A stretch of 64,000 nt of DNA from Yamadazyma tenuis. Taxonomy: Eukaryota > Ascomycota > Pichiomycetes > Serinales > Debaryomycetaceae. A program made the position numbers and the translations under genes. Position 1 is the stretch's first letter; every line of letters begins with the position of its first letter. Shown piece by piece: positions 9,374 through 19,134 of this stretch. The stretch is from positions 62,001 through 126,000 of the forward strand of contig NC_089465.1 in NCBI RefSeq assembly GCF_029203305.1, given 5' to 3'. The notes under the pieces are model-generated. The model saw only the letters and a list, made by a program, of their open reading frames with translations, was not told the DNA's origin and did no database searches.

Positions 9374-10846
9374 CTAGTCAGTACCAGTACTGCTAGGCTG
9401 CGTAGGAGACCCTGGCCCCATCATCCCTGAAACCCCATTCGAACCACTGTTCTTTCTACGACCCCCACGATTGTGAAGATTGGGGTTGCCGTAAATAATC
9501 GATGTGGTACCATTGGCATTCAACTTGTAATGGGTCTTGAGATGCTGGGCCAAATTGTCTGACCTACTAAATTGTTTTTCACAGTACTTGCAGTGGAAAG
9601 GCCGAATATTCGAATGTACTGATCTTATGTGCCGTTTGAGATGCTCCGACCGCTTGAACTGCTTGTTACACTCGGGACAAGGGAATGGCTTGCCGGTCTC
9701 ATCGTCCCCACTGCCCACGCCAACACCGGCACTGCCAGGCTGTTGGCTTGAGCTTTTTGAGGTTGATTCTCTGGAGTTTCGGTCTGTTGGAGACAAACTC
9801 ACCTCGAGGTCGTGATCCAACTCGTGGACATCCATGCTGAAGAGTGACGCCTTGAACTCAGTTAGAGTGGCGTTTGAGTTGGTAGACTTACGTCTCTTTC
9901 TCTTTTCAATTGCAGGAGTGACGGGAGCAGGTGACGCGTTGACCGACTGAATCGAATTGCGTCGCTTGGACAAGGTGCTGGTGTTCTTGATGATCCCGGT
10001 GGGGTTGATGACAATCTCATTGTTTCCATTACTACCCAAGTCGTTGTTGTTCAACCACATTTTAATGGCATTAAAACACTCATTGTTCATCTTGAAGTCC
10101 ATGTCCAAATTTCTTTGGGTATACTGGCTGAAAAAAGTGGACAAGTTGGGCGACGACGACGACGAAGGGAGCACATACTCACGTCGTTCGTCCGGGTGCA
10201 TGCCGGTGTCGGCAATGGGAGGGTCGAAGGTTAGCGTTTCTTCGTGGTCCATACTCTTTCGCTTGTTCTTACGGGACACGCCGGCACCGGTACCGGGAAC
10301 AACTGCAGTAGCGCCTTGCACACTGGCAGTGCTGATGGCAGCCGGTTTGACGTTTTTAATGGTGAACAACTGCTTGGGGTTAATGGTCCGATCGTCATGG
10401 TCGTCTTTAGCGTGGTAGATAAATTCGGGACTCGGCGACTTGGAGCTATCCTGGCTGATATTCTGTAAAGACAATAAGTTCAACTTATCGGGGAGACTAA
10501 AGCTCTGGGACTTGACATGTGACTTGAAGCCGGTTAAGTGGGTATAATCATAGTAGTTGTCGGGATGATTCATGGCGGGGGCAGCGGTGGCGGCGGCATT
10601 GTAGTGGTAATTGGCGTAGTGGGCATCGTTGGGCGAGCTGAATTCAGGGGTGGTGTTGGAGGTATTGGAGGTGTTGGAGATGTTGGAGTGGGTGTAGTTA
10701 CCATTATCGTTGTAATCCGCTAGGCCGCCGTCATACGTACTGTCATCGAGATACTCAAGCGCCGGGTCCAACAACGACACGTGATCGTTGGAGATGTTGG
10801 ACGATATGTTCAAATCCAACTGGGGGTCTTCCAAAACGTTGGACAT
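9374..10846 (-). CDS. MSN4: Msn2/Msn4-like C2H2 stress transcription factor
   Basis: Predicted nuclear activator of stress genes through STRE (AGGGG) sites. The 490-residue protein carries two C2H2 fingers near the C-terminus: C390/C393/H406/H411 and C419/C422/H435/H439. Finger-helix residues KRSEHLKRHIRSVHS and SRSDNLAQHLKTH are nearly identical to those of Msn2/Msn4. A C-terminal extension of about 50 residues follows. The long N-terminus is Asn/Ser-rich, with SFSLPDKLNLL and a basic stretch (RKNKRKS) around residue 195. Whether it is the Msn4 or the Mnl1 paralogue of CTG-clade yeasts cannot be settled here, so the symbol means the family. The upstream region is 1.1 kb, long for this window. 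Confidence 0.8.
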   Translation of the reverse strand: MSNVLEDPQLDLNISSNISNDHVSLLDPALEYLDDSTYDGGLADYNDNGNYTHSNISNTSNTSNTTPEFSSPNDAHYANYHYNAAATAAPAMNHPDNYYDYTHLTGFKSHVKSQSFSLPDKLNLLSLQNISQDSSKSPSPEFIYHAKDDHDDRTINPKQLFTIKNVKPAAISTASVQGATAVVPGTGAGVSRKNKRKSMDHEETLTFDPPIADTGMHPDERREYVLPSSSSSPNLSTFFSQYTQRNLDMDFKMNNECFNAIKMWLNNNDLGSNGNNEIVINPTGIIKNTSTLSKRRNSIQSVNASPAPVTPAIEKRKRRKSTNSNATLTEFKASLFSMDVHELDHDLEVSLSPTDRNSRESTSKSSSQQPGSAGVGVGSGDDETGKPFPCPECNKQFKRSEHLKRHIRSVHSNIRPFHCKYCEKQFSRSDNLAQHLKTHYKLNANGTTSIIYGNPNLHNRGGRRKNSGSNGVSGMMGPGSPTQPSSTGTD

Positions 10847-11628
10847 GATATGTGAGATAACTGATGTGTAATCAAAAGTAGGAATAAGTACCAGTGGAGG
10901 TGAAGGACGTAGGGAAAGGCAGGAGGGTGGGAAGTGGAGGTCGGCAGATGTGTCGATTCACTTTACGGGACACCTGGGCTTGGGGTTAAAAGGACCGGTA
11001 AAACGATGCTGGTAAACAGGTGAGTAATTGGGTAAAATTCGGATAACTTTATTCTCACAGATTGGGTCACTTTATCAGAGGTGAAAACCCACTGCGCTTC
11101 CCACAACAGTTGTGTGCAGGCCGGGTATCGATATTTTTAAACCGCCATACTGACCCACGGACGTGATATATGTCCGATTGTTTCAAGAGAGTTTGTGGAA
11201 GGTTCCTGATAAATGGTCTATTATGGGTGGTTAGAGGTCATAGGGGTAGGATTAGTGGTTGGCAGTGTTTTATATTTATGGTAATAATATGCTGAATACC
11301 GTATTCGCAGATTCGGGGTGGTGGTGTGTGCCAATCGCCAGAAAGAAAAAAAAATGTGGTGGAATGATTAATAGAGGTTGGAAGTGAGATTGTGTCGAGA
11401 GGAAAGGTTAACTATTGATGGGAGAATGGATATGAATGACTACTGATTATGACCTACTGATTTGGAAGGTTATTAAGATGGGAGTCTAATGGTACGTCAA
11501 GTTTCCCGAGTATCAGATAACAATTTACAGGTTTACCCAATCAAGCCACAACTGCGGGATTGGATTCGTCTCCTCTTGGTGCCGGGATGAGCAAGGCAAT
11601 TTGCACCCCCTGTGTGCGCAAACCGATC

Positions 11629-11651
11629 GCTGCTATCGCTGCGATAGCAGC
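11629..11651. repeat. Perfect 23-base palindrome, arms of 11
   Basis: GCTGCTATCGC, one T, then GCGATAGCAGC. All 11 pairs match. It lies 301 bp upstream of RRF1 in a locally GC-rich patch. It could be a dimeric regulator site; it has no U-tract and is unlikely to be a terminator in a yeast. Confidence 0.85.
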
Positions 11652-11806
11652 CTCACCTGGTGCGAGGTCTCGACACTACGGCCCAATTTCAGGCCTGCCG
11701 CGACCGTCCCAGAGCGCCCAGCCTTTTCGCCCTAGCTGCCACCAGGATTACCGCCACCCACCTCCCCAGCCAACACTCACCGCCACACTCATACCCACCG
11801 AAGTTC

Positions 11807-11821
11807 TGACCCATACACCCA
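11807..11821 (-). repeat. Single copy of the dispersed TGGGTGTATGGGTCA motif
   Basis: An exact minus-strand copy lies 130 bp before the RRF1 ATG. It is the copy closest to a start codon and so the best candidate for a promoter role. Confidence 0.7.
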
Positions 11822-11951
11822 CCAAAGCTCTCTCCTTATATGCCCTTGAGACCCCGCCACCACCTAATTCTCTGTGCCTACCCTACTTGTCGCAGCCATT
11901 CTCAAATACATTAGTTTTCGTTGGCTGCAATTCGCAGTGAAAAATTTGATC

Positions 11952-12698
11952 ATGTTCAGAAGCTTTCCCAAATACCTCGCCAACACCATCACCAGGCCGC
12001 TCGTAGTCCGCCAACAACCCATACCCTCCCTTCGTCAGCTTCATGTGACCCCAGTGGCTTGGGCCAAGGCTGTAAAGAAGTCGAAAAAAGACTCCAGAAA
12101 GACCAAATCTGAATCAGACGAACCATCTGCCACCGCTGAAGAATTGATCGATTTGGACGAAGCCAGGTCCAAATTTGACCAGATCATCGACAAGTTCAAC
12201 AAAAAGGCTAACGAGGTCAAGCTTGGCAAAACCAACCCGAGTCTATTTGACAATTTGGATGTTTCGGTTGAAGACCACCAAACTTCCAAATTCAACACCG
12301 TTGCTCAGGCATCGATCAAAGGAAGAAACATCGTCATTACCGTGTTCAATCCTGACCATGTTCAGAACATCATCAATAGCATATTGGGGTCGGGTCTAAA
12401 CATGAACCCGACCTTTGACAAGGATACGGGAGTGTTGAAGGTACCCTTACCTCCTATCACCACCGAGACCAAACAAGAAAATGCCAAAGTATTGAAAGCG
12501 GTGTTTGAAAAATTCAAGAACAACAACTCCAGCTCATTGAATGCGGTTCGAACCGACTACAAGCATAAGCTCAAGAAGCTCAACAAGAAGTCTGATACCG
12601 ACATGAAGATTGTGAAGGAGTTTGAGAGCTTGCACAAACAGTACTTGGATAAGTTGACGGATGCGTTTAAGAGTACGGAAAAGGTGATTCTCAAATAG
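11952..12698 (+). CDS. RRF1: Mitochondrial ribosome recycling factor
   Basis: Splits mitochondrial post-termination ribosomes together with mitochondrial EF-G2. The 248-residue protein begins at MFRSFPKYL with a basic, acidic-residue-free presequence (about 35 residues). A Lys-rich linker follows, then the RRF domain from about residue 65: LDEARSKFDQIIDKFNKKANEV, then NTVAQASIKGRNIVITVF, PLPPITTETKQENAKVLK and VRTDYKHKLKKLNK, which track the bacterial RRF helices and the IPxLTxExR motif. Upstream in-frame codons to 11874 lack a better start. It is convergent with MON1, 75 bp away. Confidence 0.9.
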   Translation: MFRSFPKYLANTITRPLVVRQQPIPSLRQLHVTPVAWAKAVKKSKKDSRKTKSESDEPSATAEELIDLDEARSKFDQIIDKFNKKANEVKLGKTNPSLFDNLDVSVEDHQTSKFNTVAQASIKGRNIVITVFNPDHVQNIINSILGSGLNMNPTFDKDTGVLKVPLPPITTETKQENAKVLKAVFEKFKNNNSSSLNAVRTDYKHKLKKLNKKSDTDMKIVKEFESLHKQYLDKLTDAFKSTEKVILK

Positions 12699-12773
12699 AG
12701 GGTTGTCAAGTATATGTATATAGATAATGCTATAAAGTAGAGTTAAGGACGGAAAGAAGTCAATCAACACCTG

Positions 12774-14525
12774 TTACAACGAGTACCGGACGTTATTATT
12801 AAACAACCTCTTGTGGCGCTGCTTGCACCATTTCACCACCCCCAACACATCATTGATCAACGTCGTCAACTTCCCTTCAGTGGAAATGCAATAAAATTCG
12901 TATGTCTGGTCAGAGAGCATGAATCCCACATAATTGTCAAACTTCAAGTATGTGAGCTTCTTATCCACTCCATCACTCGTTAGTGACTTGATGGTTGTGG
13001 TCTTACTATTGACCAAGTTGGTATAGTAGTAAACATACTTGAAGAGCATGAACTTGTCAGTGAGGTCCAACGGACTCGACACAAACTGGTCCTTCGACTT
13101 GTCTTTGTACACATAATGAACCATCGACGGCTTGGTTACAAGCTGCTCGCGTGCCACCAACTCATCGTGCAAGCTGTTGCGGTAGGAATCCGATTCGACC
13201 ACCTGGTCAATAATCCCTTCTGCGACCTCTTGCATCTTGAAGAAGTTGTTCTTATCGGTGCTTAGAAGCACCACATTCACTGGCAACGGTCTGTGGAACT
13301 TCCCGTCCACAAGCAAGTACTTGCTCAAGTCGAACGTCTTCACCAAGCAGTACAAGAACCCGTTGCTGTTGAAGTTGGGCATGCAAATAGGAATCCAGAG
13401 GTCTTCCAGCATATTCAGATGCTGGTTATTGGAGATGATCATCATGAGGTTTCTCACGTCCTTGTTGCCCAACTCATGGGTCTTGGGCTTCATCACACTC
13501 ACCACCTGGTCCCCCACGGTCAAAAGTCCAAACAAATAGTCAGGAAGATCGTTTGTTCTCAGCAGAAGAAGAATGGAGTTGAGCTTCTGTCGCGTCGTGT
13601 TGGTAATGCAGGCTGTCTTGGAGCTGTTGTCCATCAAGGCACTCAAGTAGTAGTCGAGCCCGTGCTTCAAGTCGTCGTCCTCATCTAGTCCGTACGTCAA
13701 TTTCATGGCCAACCGGTCTAAGTTATGGAAATCCAACTGAGTCAAGCTCTTACGCAAGTCGTAGTTCATCCGGTTGTGGAACAACCTCATGATCACCGGC
13801 TTGGTCAATATCGACACCAAGTACTCGTATAACAGGTGCAATTGGTTGACGAGAAGAGAATTCTGGTTAGTATTCTGGTTCAAGATCATCTCGTACTTGA
13901 TTTTGGTCACCGACACCAACACCACCGGACTCCGGTTGAGAAACATGATTTTTTGGTCGTTCACGTCGATGCATTGCACCTCCTCCGATACCACCAGCTC
14001 AAACAGCGAGAGAATGGTGGTGATTAGGCCTGCGTAGCCGATAACCAAGTCATCGCTGCCGTGAAGCGAGTAGATGAGCTTACCCGACACAGAGAATATG
14101 AAGAAGTGCTTGAGTTTGTGGTGGAACCCTTGTGGGTCGAGGTTCTTGTCCATTTTAATCATGCACTCGTAGTACTCGTGTTCCGTCATGTCATTAGCAG
14201 GAAACACCTGTAATTCTAGGTAAGACTTTAGCGACGTATTGGATTGTTTGGGGGCCACATCCTCGTGGTGAATGAGTTCCGTTAGGAGGTGCTGGAGGTT
14301 CTCATCACCGTCCAAGTCGGTGGACCCGCTGATATTCAGATTCACCGCCATGAGGCCGGACCCCGACCCAGACGGGTCATGCGAGTCGGACGCCAATTGG
14401 ACGGGGCCCTGGACATCGTCGACTGCTCTTCGTAGTGGCAGCAGCGTGTCGGCCGCCACGCTGGTCCCAGACACCGCCTGGGTGGACTGACGGGGATTCA
14501 AGTCTGGAGGGTGCAACTGCGACAT
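12774..14525 (-). CDS. MON1: Vacuolar fusion protein Mon1
   Basis: With Ccz1 forms the guanine-nucleotide exchange factor that activates the Rab7 homologue Ypt7 on endosomes and vacuoles. The 583-residue product (S. cerevisiae 644) has a disordered Ser/Asp-rich N-terminus of about 110 residues. The conserved Mon1 core starts with HKLKHFFIFSVSGKLIYSLH and GSDDLVIGYAGLITTILS (first longin domain). Two further longin-like regions reach the basic C-terminus (VVKWCKQRHKRLF). It lies 90 bp downstream of SEC22 on the same strand. Confidence 0.93.
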   Translation of the reverse strand: MSQLHPPDLNPRQSTQAVSGTSVAADTLLPLRRAVDDVQGPVQLASDSHDPSGSGSGLMAVNLNISGSTDLDGDENLQHLLTELIHHEDVAPKQSNTSLKSYLELQVFPANDMTEHEYYECMIKMDKNLDPQGFHHKLKHFFIFSVSGKLIYSLHGSDDLVIGYAGLITTILSLFELVVSEEVQCIDVNDQKIMFLNRSPVVLVSVTKIKYEMILNQNTNQNSLLVNQLHLLYEYLVSILTKPVIMRLFHNRMNYDLRKSLTQLDFHNLDRLAMKLTYGLDEDDDLKHGLDYYLSALMDNSSKTACITNTTRQKLNSILLLLRTNDLPDYLFGLLTVGDQVVSVMKPKTHELGNKDVRNLMMIISNNQHLNMLEDLWIPICMPNFNSNGFLYCLVKTFDLSKYLLVDGKFHRPLPVNVVLLSTDKNNFFKMQEVAEGIIDQVVESDSYRNSLHDELVAREQLVTKPSMVHYVYKDKSKDQFVSSPLDLTDKFMLFKYVYYYTNLVNSKTTTIKSLTSDGVDKKLTYLKFDNYVGFMLSDQTYEFYCISTEGKLTTLINDVLGVVKWCKQRHKRLFNNNVRYSL

Positions 14526-14615
14526 GGTTATTTATTTCGAACGCGCACCGGTGTTGGTGTAGCAGACTTGTATCCTATTTAGCTTTTACTACAACGCCTC
14601 TAATACTAACGTATA

Positions 14616-15329
14616 TTATCGCCGGAGAAACATGTACCAAATCAAAAACACAAGAAAGAGCCCCACGCCCACAATGGGCGCATACTGTCTCAACATGGCC
14701 TCAAAGTTGATCTGTTGGGCCTTTTTTCGGTACTTGATCGAGTCATTTCTTAAAGTATTGGACAAGTCGCTCATCTTGTCCAACGAATCGCCTCTATACA
14801 ATAAGTCCTCAATGTTCTTAGTCATCACCTTCTTGACGTCGGCCAACTCATAATTCAACTTATCCAAGTTGGACTGAGCTCTTTGGTCTTGATATATCTT
14901 TTTTGTTTTGCCCAAAAAATTGTCAAACGAGCTGAACCCGTAGGGCCGGGCTGTCTGGCTCAAGGCACTCTTGCCGTGACTGTTGTCAAACTCGGTTGAT
15001 ACTTCCGTCAAGTAGGAAAAAGCCAATTTTCTGGGATAGCTCTTTTCACAAATGCACATGTATATGATGGAGTTGGCAATCAAGTAGTGGATGCTGAAGG
15101 CACCCGACTCTATGGTGGCTTGTGGCTCCGAGTTGGGGGTGATCCGACTGATCACAATTTTACACTTCTTCTTCTGCTCGGTTAGGGCTGGGTCATTGTT
15201 GTCATCCACAGAACCACACAATGGGAGTGCTGAAAGGTGTTAGTAAAAGATCAACTATTATTCTTGCTGCTCCAGGCATTTGTAGGGTCACATACCGTCG
15301 TATCTATATATTAAAGTTGACTTGACCAT
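14616..15329 (-). CDS. SEC22: ER-Golgi R-SNARE Sec22, two exons
   Basis: Vesicle SNARE for ER-Golgi traffic in both directions. Exon 1 is 15296-15329 (34 nt, encoding MVKSTLIYRYD), exon 2 is 14616-15229, and the spliced product is 215 aa. The N-terminal longin domain covers residues 1-120, with IVISRITPNSEPQATIES and PRKLAFSYL. The SNARE motif includes KNIEDLLYRGDSLDKMSD, whose central Arg is the zero-layer residue. A C-terminal anchor follows (APIVGVGLFLVFLIWYMFLRR). Without splicing the longin strand would be lost, so the intron is required. It is divergent from the DUF4588-like gene across 84 bp. Confidence 0.95.
15230..15295 (-). other. SEC22: SEC22 intron (66 bp)
   Basis: The donor is GTATGT, the branch point TACTAAC, and the acceptor CAG seven bases after it. 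Removal joins phase-1 codon G|CA and restores the conserved DALPLCGSVD junction of Sec22. Confidence 0.95.
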
Positions 15330-15413
15330 GCTAGCAATTGTGTTGGAACAGGTATTATTTGTGACACTTCGCGAAAACCATCAAAGAAAATCATAAAACT
15401 AAAACTCACAGGG

Positions 15414-16103
15414 ATGGATCTATCGAATCTACTTTCCAACCTTCCTGCCACACGGCCCGTAGACCAGGAGTCTGTGGACGGCATAAACACTGAGCTCGCT
15501 ATCGAGTTCAAAAACGCCGCCAATCTGATCACCTCGTTGTACAACACAAAACTAAAAGATGCTACAACACCCCCAACCACCTCATCCACCTCACAAAACA
15601 CCGAGTTTGCCAAGGCCGCAAAGTCGGTGGCATCCTTGTATCGGCTCAGTAAGACTTCCAACAGCTTAAACCACTACAACGGGTACCTTTCGTGTTTGAA
15701 CGACGTTCTCACCGTTCTTAGTGACCATGGTGATATCGAGAACTGGGCACTCATGAAAAAGGCTGAAATCGCCAACATCCACAAATGCAGACAGTCGGAC
15801 GACGATGAGCCCGAGCCCGAGGTCGCAGCCTCTGTTACTGCCGTACTGCCCCCTGAAATCCCCAAGGATCATGTGTTTTCCATGTCCCCTGACCTTGTGG
15901 CCCCATACCAGTTTAGGCCCAGTTATGCTCCATTGTCAGTAATACACTCTCCGAGACAGCGAAGTAACTGGAAACAGCTTAAGAAAGAGAAGGAGGTCAA
16001 CAGGAAGAGAGCAGAAGAGGTGAAGGAGGAAGATGCTGAGGCAAGAAAGAGGAAGAGTCATGACAAGGGAGAGCAGAGACGGAAGAGGGACAAGAAGACG
16101 TAG
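15414..16103 (+). CDS. DUF4588/HAPSTR1-like small helical protein
   Basis: 229-residue protein without transmembrane segments. Residues 22-130 hold two related helical stretches (EFKNAANLITSLYNTK and FAKAAKSVASLYRLS). HYNGYLSCLNDVLTVLSDHG and IENWALMKKAEI follow. This pattern is shared with fungal DUF4588 proteins, distant relatives of animal HAPSTR1, a nuclear stress-signalling partner of the ubiquitin ligase HUWE1. The C-terminal 60 residues are extremely Lys/Arg/Glu-rich with clear nuclear-localisation potential (RKRKSHDKGEQRRKRDKK). The function in yeast is unknown; the family assignment is from memory of the motif pattern. The start ATG at 15414 is the first in frame. Confidence 0.7.
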   Translation: MDLSNLLSNLPATRPVDQESVDGINTELAIEFKNAANLITSLYNTKLKDATTPPTTSSTSQNTEFAKAAKSVASLYRLSKTSNSLNHYNGYLSCLNDVLTVLSDHGDIENWALMKKAEIANIHKCRQSDDDEPEPEVAASVTAVLPPEIPKDHVFSMSPDLVAPYQFRPSYAPLSVIHSPRQRSNWKQLKKEKEVNRKRAEEVKEEDAEARKRKSHDKGEQRRKRDKKT

Positions 16104-16257
16104 CCAGAAGGTCCTTGCCGAGCTCAGTGCCTTGAAGGCATCAACCAGAGGTTCCCACTAGTGATACCCCATTCACGACTGTAACGACCATTACATTTGT
16201 TCCCATCTGAGAACGAGCCTATATTTAGCATTAATATATTTCTAATAGTCTACACCC

Positions 16258-17670
16258 CTAGTAGTCAAACAATCCGTCAGCATTGTCGTCATACTCCACA
16301 TCATCATCGTAGTCGTCCGATTCATCGTCAGAGCCTGACGAGTCTTCCTCTGAAGTGGCTGTTTCCATTCCATTTTCAACAATTCCTTCCAACGAAAGAC
16401 TCAACAAGGTCTCTCCCTTGAAGTGGCTCCCATTGACAACCTCATGCATGGCCTCAACGTTACAGTTGGTCAACTTCAGCTTGGAGTGAATGATCACGTC
16501 AGATCCTACTATACAATTCTCCAACAGCACATCATCATCGATAACCACGTTATCCATAACCAAGCTTCCGGTTAACCTCACTCGCTTGCCAATCTTACAG
16601 TTCTTGCCGATGACGGTCATCTTGACGTTGGTTCTTTCTCCCAACACGGAGTTGTCACCAATAAGAGAGTCGATTCCAACGTTGGCAGCGTTCTTCTCTC
16701 GAGCAGCTGGTAGAACTCCCAGTTGGGATTTCTGGATTGCCTGCTGTTGTAGAACGCTTCGGTTGGCCTCCATCAACACCGGCGTATTGTTGATACGATA
16801 GAACGTCGCGATGTCCGGAATGATCAAAAATGCAATGGTTTCCTGAAGTTTCGAATGTCTCCAGGATCTTCTGGCCAAGTCTCTGATGATCTTGGTGAGA
16901 GGCCGGCACAAAAAGTACGCCTCTGTGTATCGGTTGGGGTTGGCGGCGAAGATAGTGAAGATGTCACCTGACCCAAAAAAAATCCCACTATTTAAAAGCT
17001 TCTTGCTGATTATGGTATTGGGGTACCGCCAAGTCATCTGGGTTCTGATCTTCAACGTCTTGTGAAACTCGACGTCCTCGGCCGAGTATATGTCCAAGAG
17101 CTTGGTCAGATCGTCGTCCTTCAGCTCGCCGTAGAACGTGTAGTTGGTGGGGAAGATCTTGGTCTTTTTGTCCTCTATGTCCAAGGTGTTTCTATAATGT
17201 ACCAACAACCCCACGTCCTTGTCGCTCTTGTTCCGGTATGCCTCGATGAACACCTGGGGTGGTAAGTTCGTCACAAAGTCACACGGCAACACCACGAAGT
17301 TGTGGTACGGATGTATTCCCAGTTTGTATAAATGGTATAAGACATATCCGCTGAAGTCAGTTTCAAGGTTAAGAATCGAAAAGTCGGTGGTGTACGGGGA
17401 TGACTCGTCGGCGGTCTGCTTAGCCTTATTGGCAGCCGCCAATTTCCTCTTATATTCGTCCAATTCCAACAGGATTTGGTGTTCTGAGTCGTCATTCACA
17501 ATCAATGTAACTTTGGGGAAAAAGGCCATCTCACACCAGTCCAAGACACCCTCAATCATGGGACGGTTTGCAACTGGCAAGAGAGCTTTGGGTTGGCCCG
17601 AGCTCCGCTGCTGTGAGAACGGCGACAACCCTTTGCCGGGTCCACACAAGATAAACGCATGAAACTCCAT
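16258..17670 (-). CDS. GCD1: Translation initiation factor eIF2B gamma subunit
   Basis: Part of the catalytic subcomplex (gamma-epsilon) of eIF2B, which recycles eIF2-GDP and mediates general amino-acid control. The 470-residue product starts at [19 protein letters not shown]. The nucleotidyltransferase-like domain (residues 1-290) has [20 protein letters not shown] and [13 protein letters not shown]. Hexapeptide left-handed beta-helix repeats follow ([39 protein letters not shown]). The acidic C-terminal tail ([15 protein letters not shown]) is typical. An open frame extends 83 codons upstream, but it crosses the RPT4 promoter and lacks family similarity. Divergent from RPT4. Confidence 0.95.
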   Translation of the reverse strand: MEFHAFILCGPGKGLSPFSQQRSSGQPKALLPVANRPMIEGVLDWCEMAFFPKVTLIVNDDSEHQILLELDEYKRKLAAANKAKQTADESSPYTTDFSILNLETDFSGYVLYHLYKLGIHPYHNFVVLPCDFVTNLPPQVFIEAYRNKSDKDVGLLVHYRNTLDIEDKKTKIFPTNYTFYGELKDDDLTKLLDIYSAEDVEFHKTLKIRTQMTWRYPNTIISKKLLNSGIFFGSGDIFTIFAANPNRYTEAYFLCRPLTKIIRDLARRSWRHSKLQETIAFLIIPDIATFYRINNTPVLMEANRSVLQQQAIQKSQLGVLPAAREKNAANVGIDSLIGDNSVLGERTNVKMTVIGKNCKIGKRVRLTGSLVMDNVVIDDDVLLENCIVGSDVIIHSKLKLTNCNVEAMHEVVNGSHFKGETLLSLSLEGIVENGMETATSEEDSSGSDDESDDYDDDVEYDDNADGLFDY

Positions 17671-17787
17671 TGTGACACCAGTGGAGTGGTGACAAAAGTT
17701 TTTCTCAAGCGAGTCGTGCAGGTGCGCGCGCGCACTTTGGTGCTTAAGTTCGCGGTACTTGAAGTTGTTTGCCACTTTAACCACAAT
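17671..17787. promoter_or_regulatory. 117-bp divergent promoter GCD1/RPT4 with PACE-like boxes
   Basis: AGTGGCAAA (minus strand, 17768-17776) matches the proteasome-associated control element GGTGGCAAA at 8 of 9 bases. GGTGACAAA (plus strand, 17688-17696) also matches at 8 of 9. Rpn4 uses this element to co-regulate proteasome genes. Both ATPase and translation factor genes start from this short region. Confidence 0.5.
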
Positions 17788-19032
17788 ATGAGTGAAGAAA
17801 ACGATCCATTGCTTCAGGCATTGAATGAAGATGTTCCTGTTGCCAACGAACCCCAGGAGTCTAAAGATCCGGAAAGAGAAAAGGCCTTGGGCAAGTTCAA
17901 AGATAAGTTGACCGAGCACAGAAACTGGGACGCCAGATTGAAGGACTTGAGACTAAGCATACGAGATCTCGACAGAGACTACGACAAAACCGAAAACGAC
18001 ATCAAGGCGTTACAGTCGGTGGGTCAGATAGTTGGAGAAGTGTTGAAGCAGTTGGACGATGAGCGGTTCATTGTCAAGGCATCCTCGGGTCCTAGATATA
18101 TTGTTGGATGCAGAAACACCATCAAGAAGGAGAACCTAAAGAATGGAATCCGGGTGTCGTTAGACATGACCACCTTGACAATCATGAGGATCTTGCCCCG
18201 GGAAGTTGATCCTTTGGTGTACAACATGACAACTTTTGAACCGGGTGAAATCTCCTTCAACGGAATTGGTGGGTTGACGGATCAGGTGAGGGAGTTGAGA
18301 GAAGTGATTGAGTTGCCGTTGAAAAACCCCGAGTTGTTCACTAGAGTGGGTATCAAGCCTCCTAAGGGTGTGTTGTTGTATGGGCCTCCCGGTACCGGGA
18401 AGACGCTTTTGGCCAAGGCAGTGGCTGCTACCATTGGAGCCAACTTTATTTTCTCACCTGCCAGTGCTATAGTCGACAAGTATATCGGAGAGTCGGCTCG
18501 ATTGATCAGAGAAATGTTTTCGTATGCCAGAGAACACTCGCCCTGCATTATATTCATGGATGAAATCGATGCTATTGGGGGTCGGAGATTCAGTGAAGGT
18601 ACTTCTGCTGATAGAGAGATCCAGAGAACCTTAATGGAACTTTTGAATCAGATGGATGGGTTTGATACTTTGGGACAAACAAAAGTGATCATGGCCACCA
18701 ACAGACCCGATACATTGGACCCTGCATTATTAAGACCGGGGAGATTGGATCGGAAAATCGAAATAGGCTTGCCCAATGAAGCCGGGAGATTGGAAATCTT
18801 CAAAATTCATACGGCTAATATTGCTAAGCACGGAGAATTTGATTTCGAAGCAGCCGTCAGAATGAGTGATGGGTTTAATGGAGCTGATATTAGAAATGTT
18901 GTTACCGAAGCTGGGTTCTTTGCTATAAGAGATGAAAGAGATTACATTGTTCAAAATGACTTGATGAAAGCGGTCAGAAAGGTTGCTGACGTCAAGAAGC
19001 TTGAAGGCAAGATTGACTACGAAAAGTTATGA
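17788..19032 (+). CDS. RPT4: 26S proteasome regulatory ATPase Rpt4
   Basis: One of six AAA ATPases in the base of the 19S regulatory particle, unfolding substrates into the 20S core. The 414-residue protein starts at [10 protein letters not shown]. An N-terminal coiled coil covers residues 30-75, then an OB domain ([10 protein letters not shown]), then the AAA module: Walker A GPPGTGKT (near 200), pore loop KYIGESARL, Walker [15 protein letters not shown], the diagnostic [20 protein letters not shown], and arginine fingers LRPGRLDRK. The [15 protein letters not shown] stretch distinguishes Rpt4 from the other five ATPases. No CTG codon occurs in the gene as far as I read it. It is convergent with MRPL40. 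Confidence 0.96.
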   Translation: MSEENDPLLQALNEDVPVANEPQESKDPEREKALGKFKDKLTEHRNWDARLKDLRLSIRDLDRDYDKTENDIKALQSVGQIVGEVLKQLDDERFIVKASSGPRYIVGCRNTIKKENLKNGIRVSLDMTTLTIMRILPREVDPLVYNMTTFEPGEISFNGIGGLTDQVRELREVIELPLKNPELFTRVGIKPPKGVLLYGPPGTGKTLLAKAVAATIGANFIFSPASAIVDKYIGESARLIREMFSYAREHSPCIIFMDEIDAIGGRRFSEGTSADREIQRTLMELLNQMDGFDTLGQTKVIMATNRPDTLDPALLRPGRLDRKIEIGLPNEAGRLEIFKIHTANIAKHGEFDFEAAVRMSDGFNGADIRNVVTEAGFFAIRDERDYIVQNDLMKAVRKVADVKKLEGKIDYEKL

Positions 19033-19134
19033 TGAACCCTCCACACCAACGTTTTTTTATAGGAGTAAACTTAATAATTACAGTCCCACCTCGCACTATC
19101 CGTATCAGTATATATTTACAAGCTACTTCTCCTT

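Larger units (their letters stand above)
10847..11951. other. Long divergent intergenic region between the Msn2/4-like gene and RRF1
   Basis: No gene is supported in these 1,105 bp. An open frame at 11560-11940 lacks an ATG start and overlaps the RRF1 leader. The region holds a perfect 23-base palindrome (11629-11651) and one copy of the dispersed motif (11807-11821) 130 bp upstream of the RRF1 start. The left two thirds is the promoter of the zinc-finger gene. Confidence 0.65.

Noticed and set aside
11560..11940. Open frame of 126 codons upstream of RRF1
   Set aside because: It has no ATG at its start, overlaps the RRF1 leader, and the product is Pro/Thr-rich with no domain.
17671..17919. 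83-codon upstream extension of GCD1
   Set aside because: It would run through the divergent RPT4 promoter and start region; conserved Gcd1 N-terminus begins at 17670.
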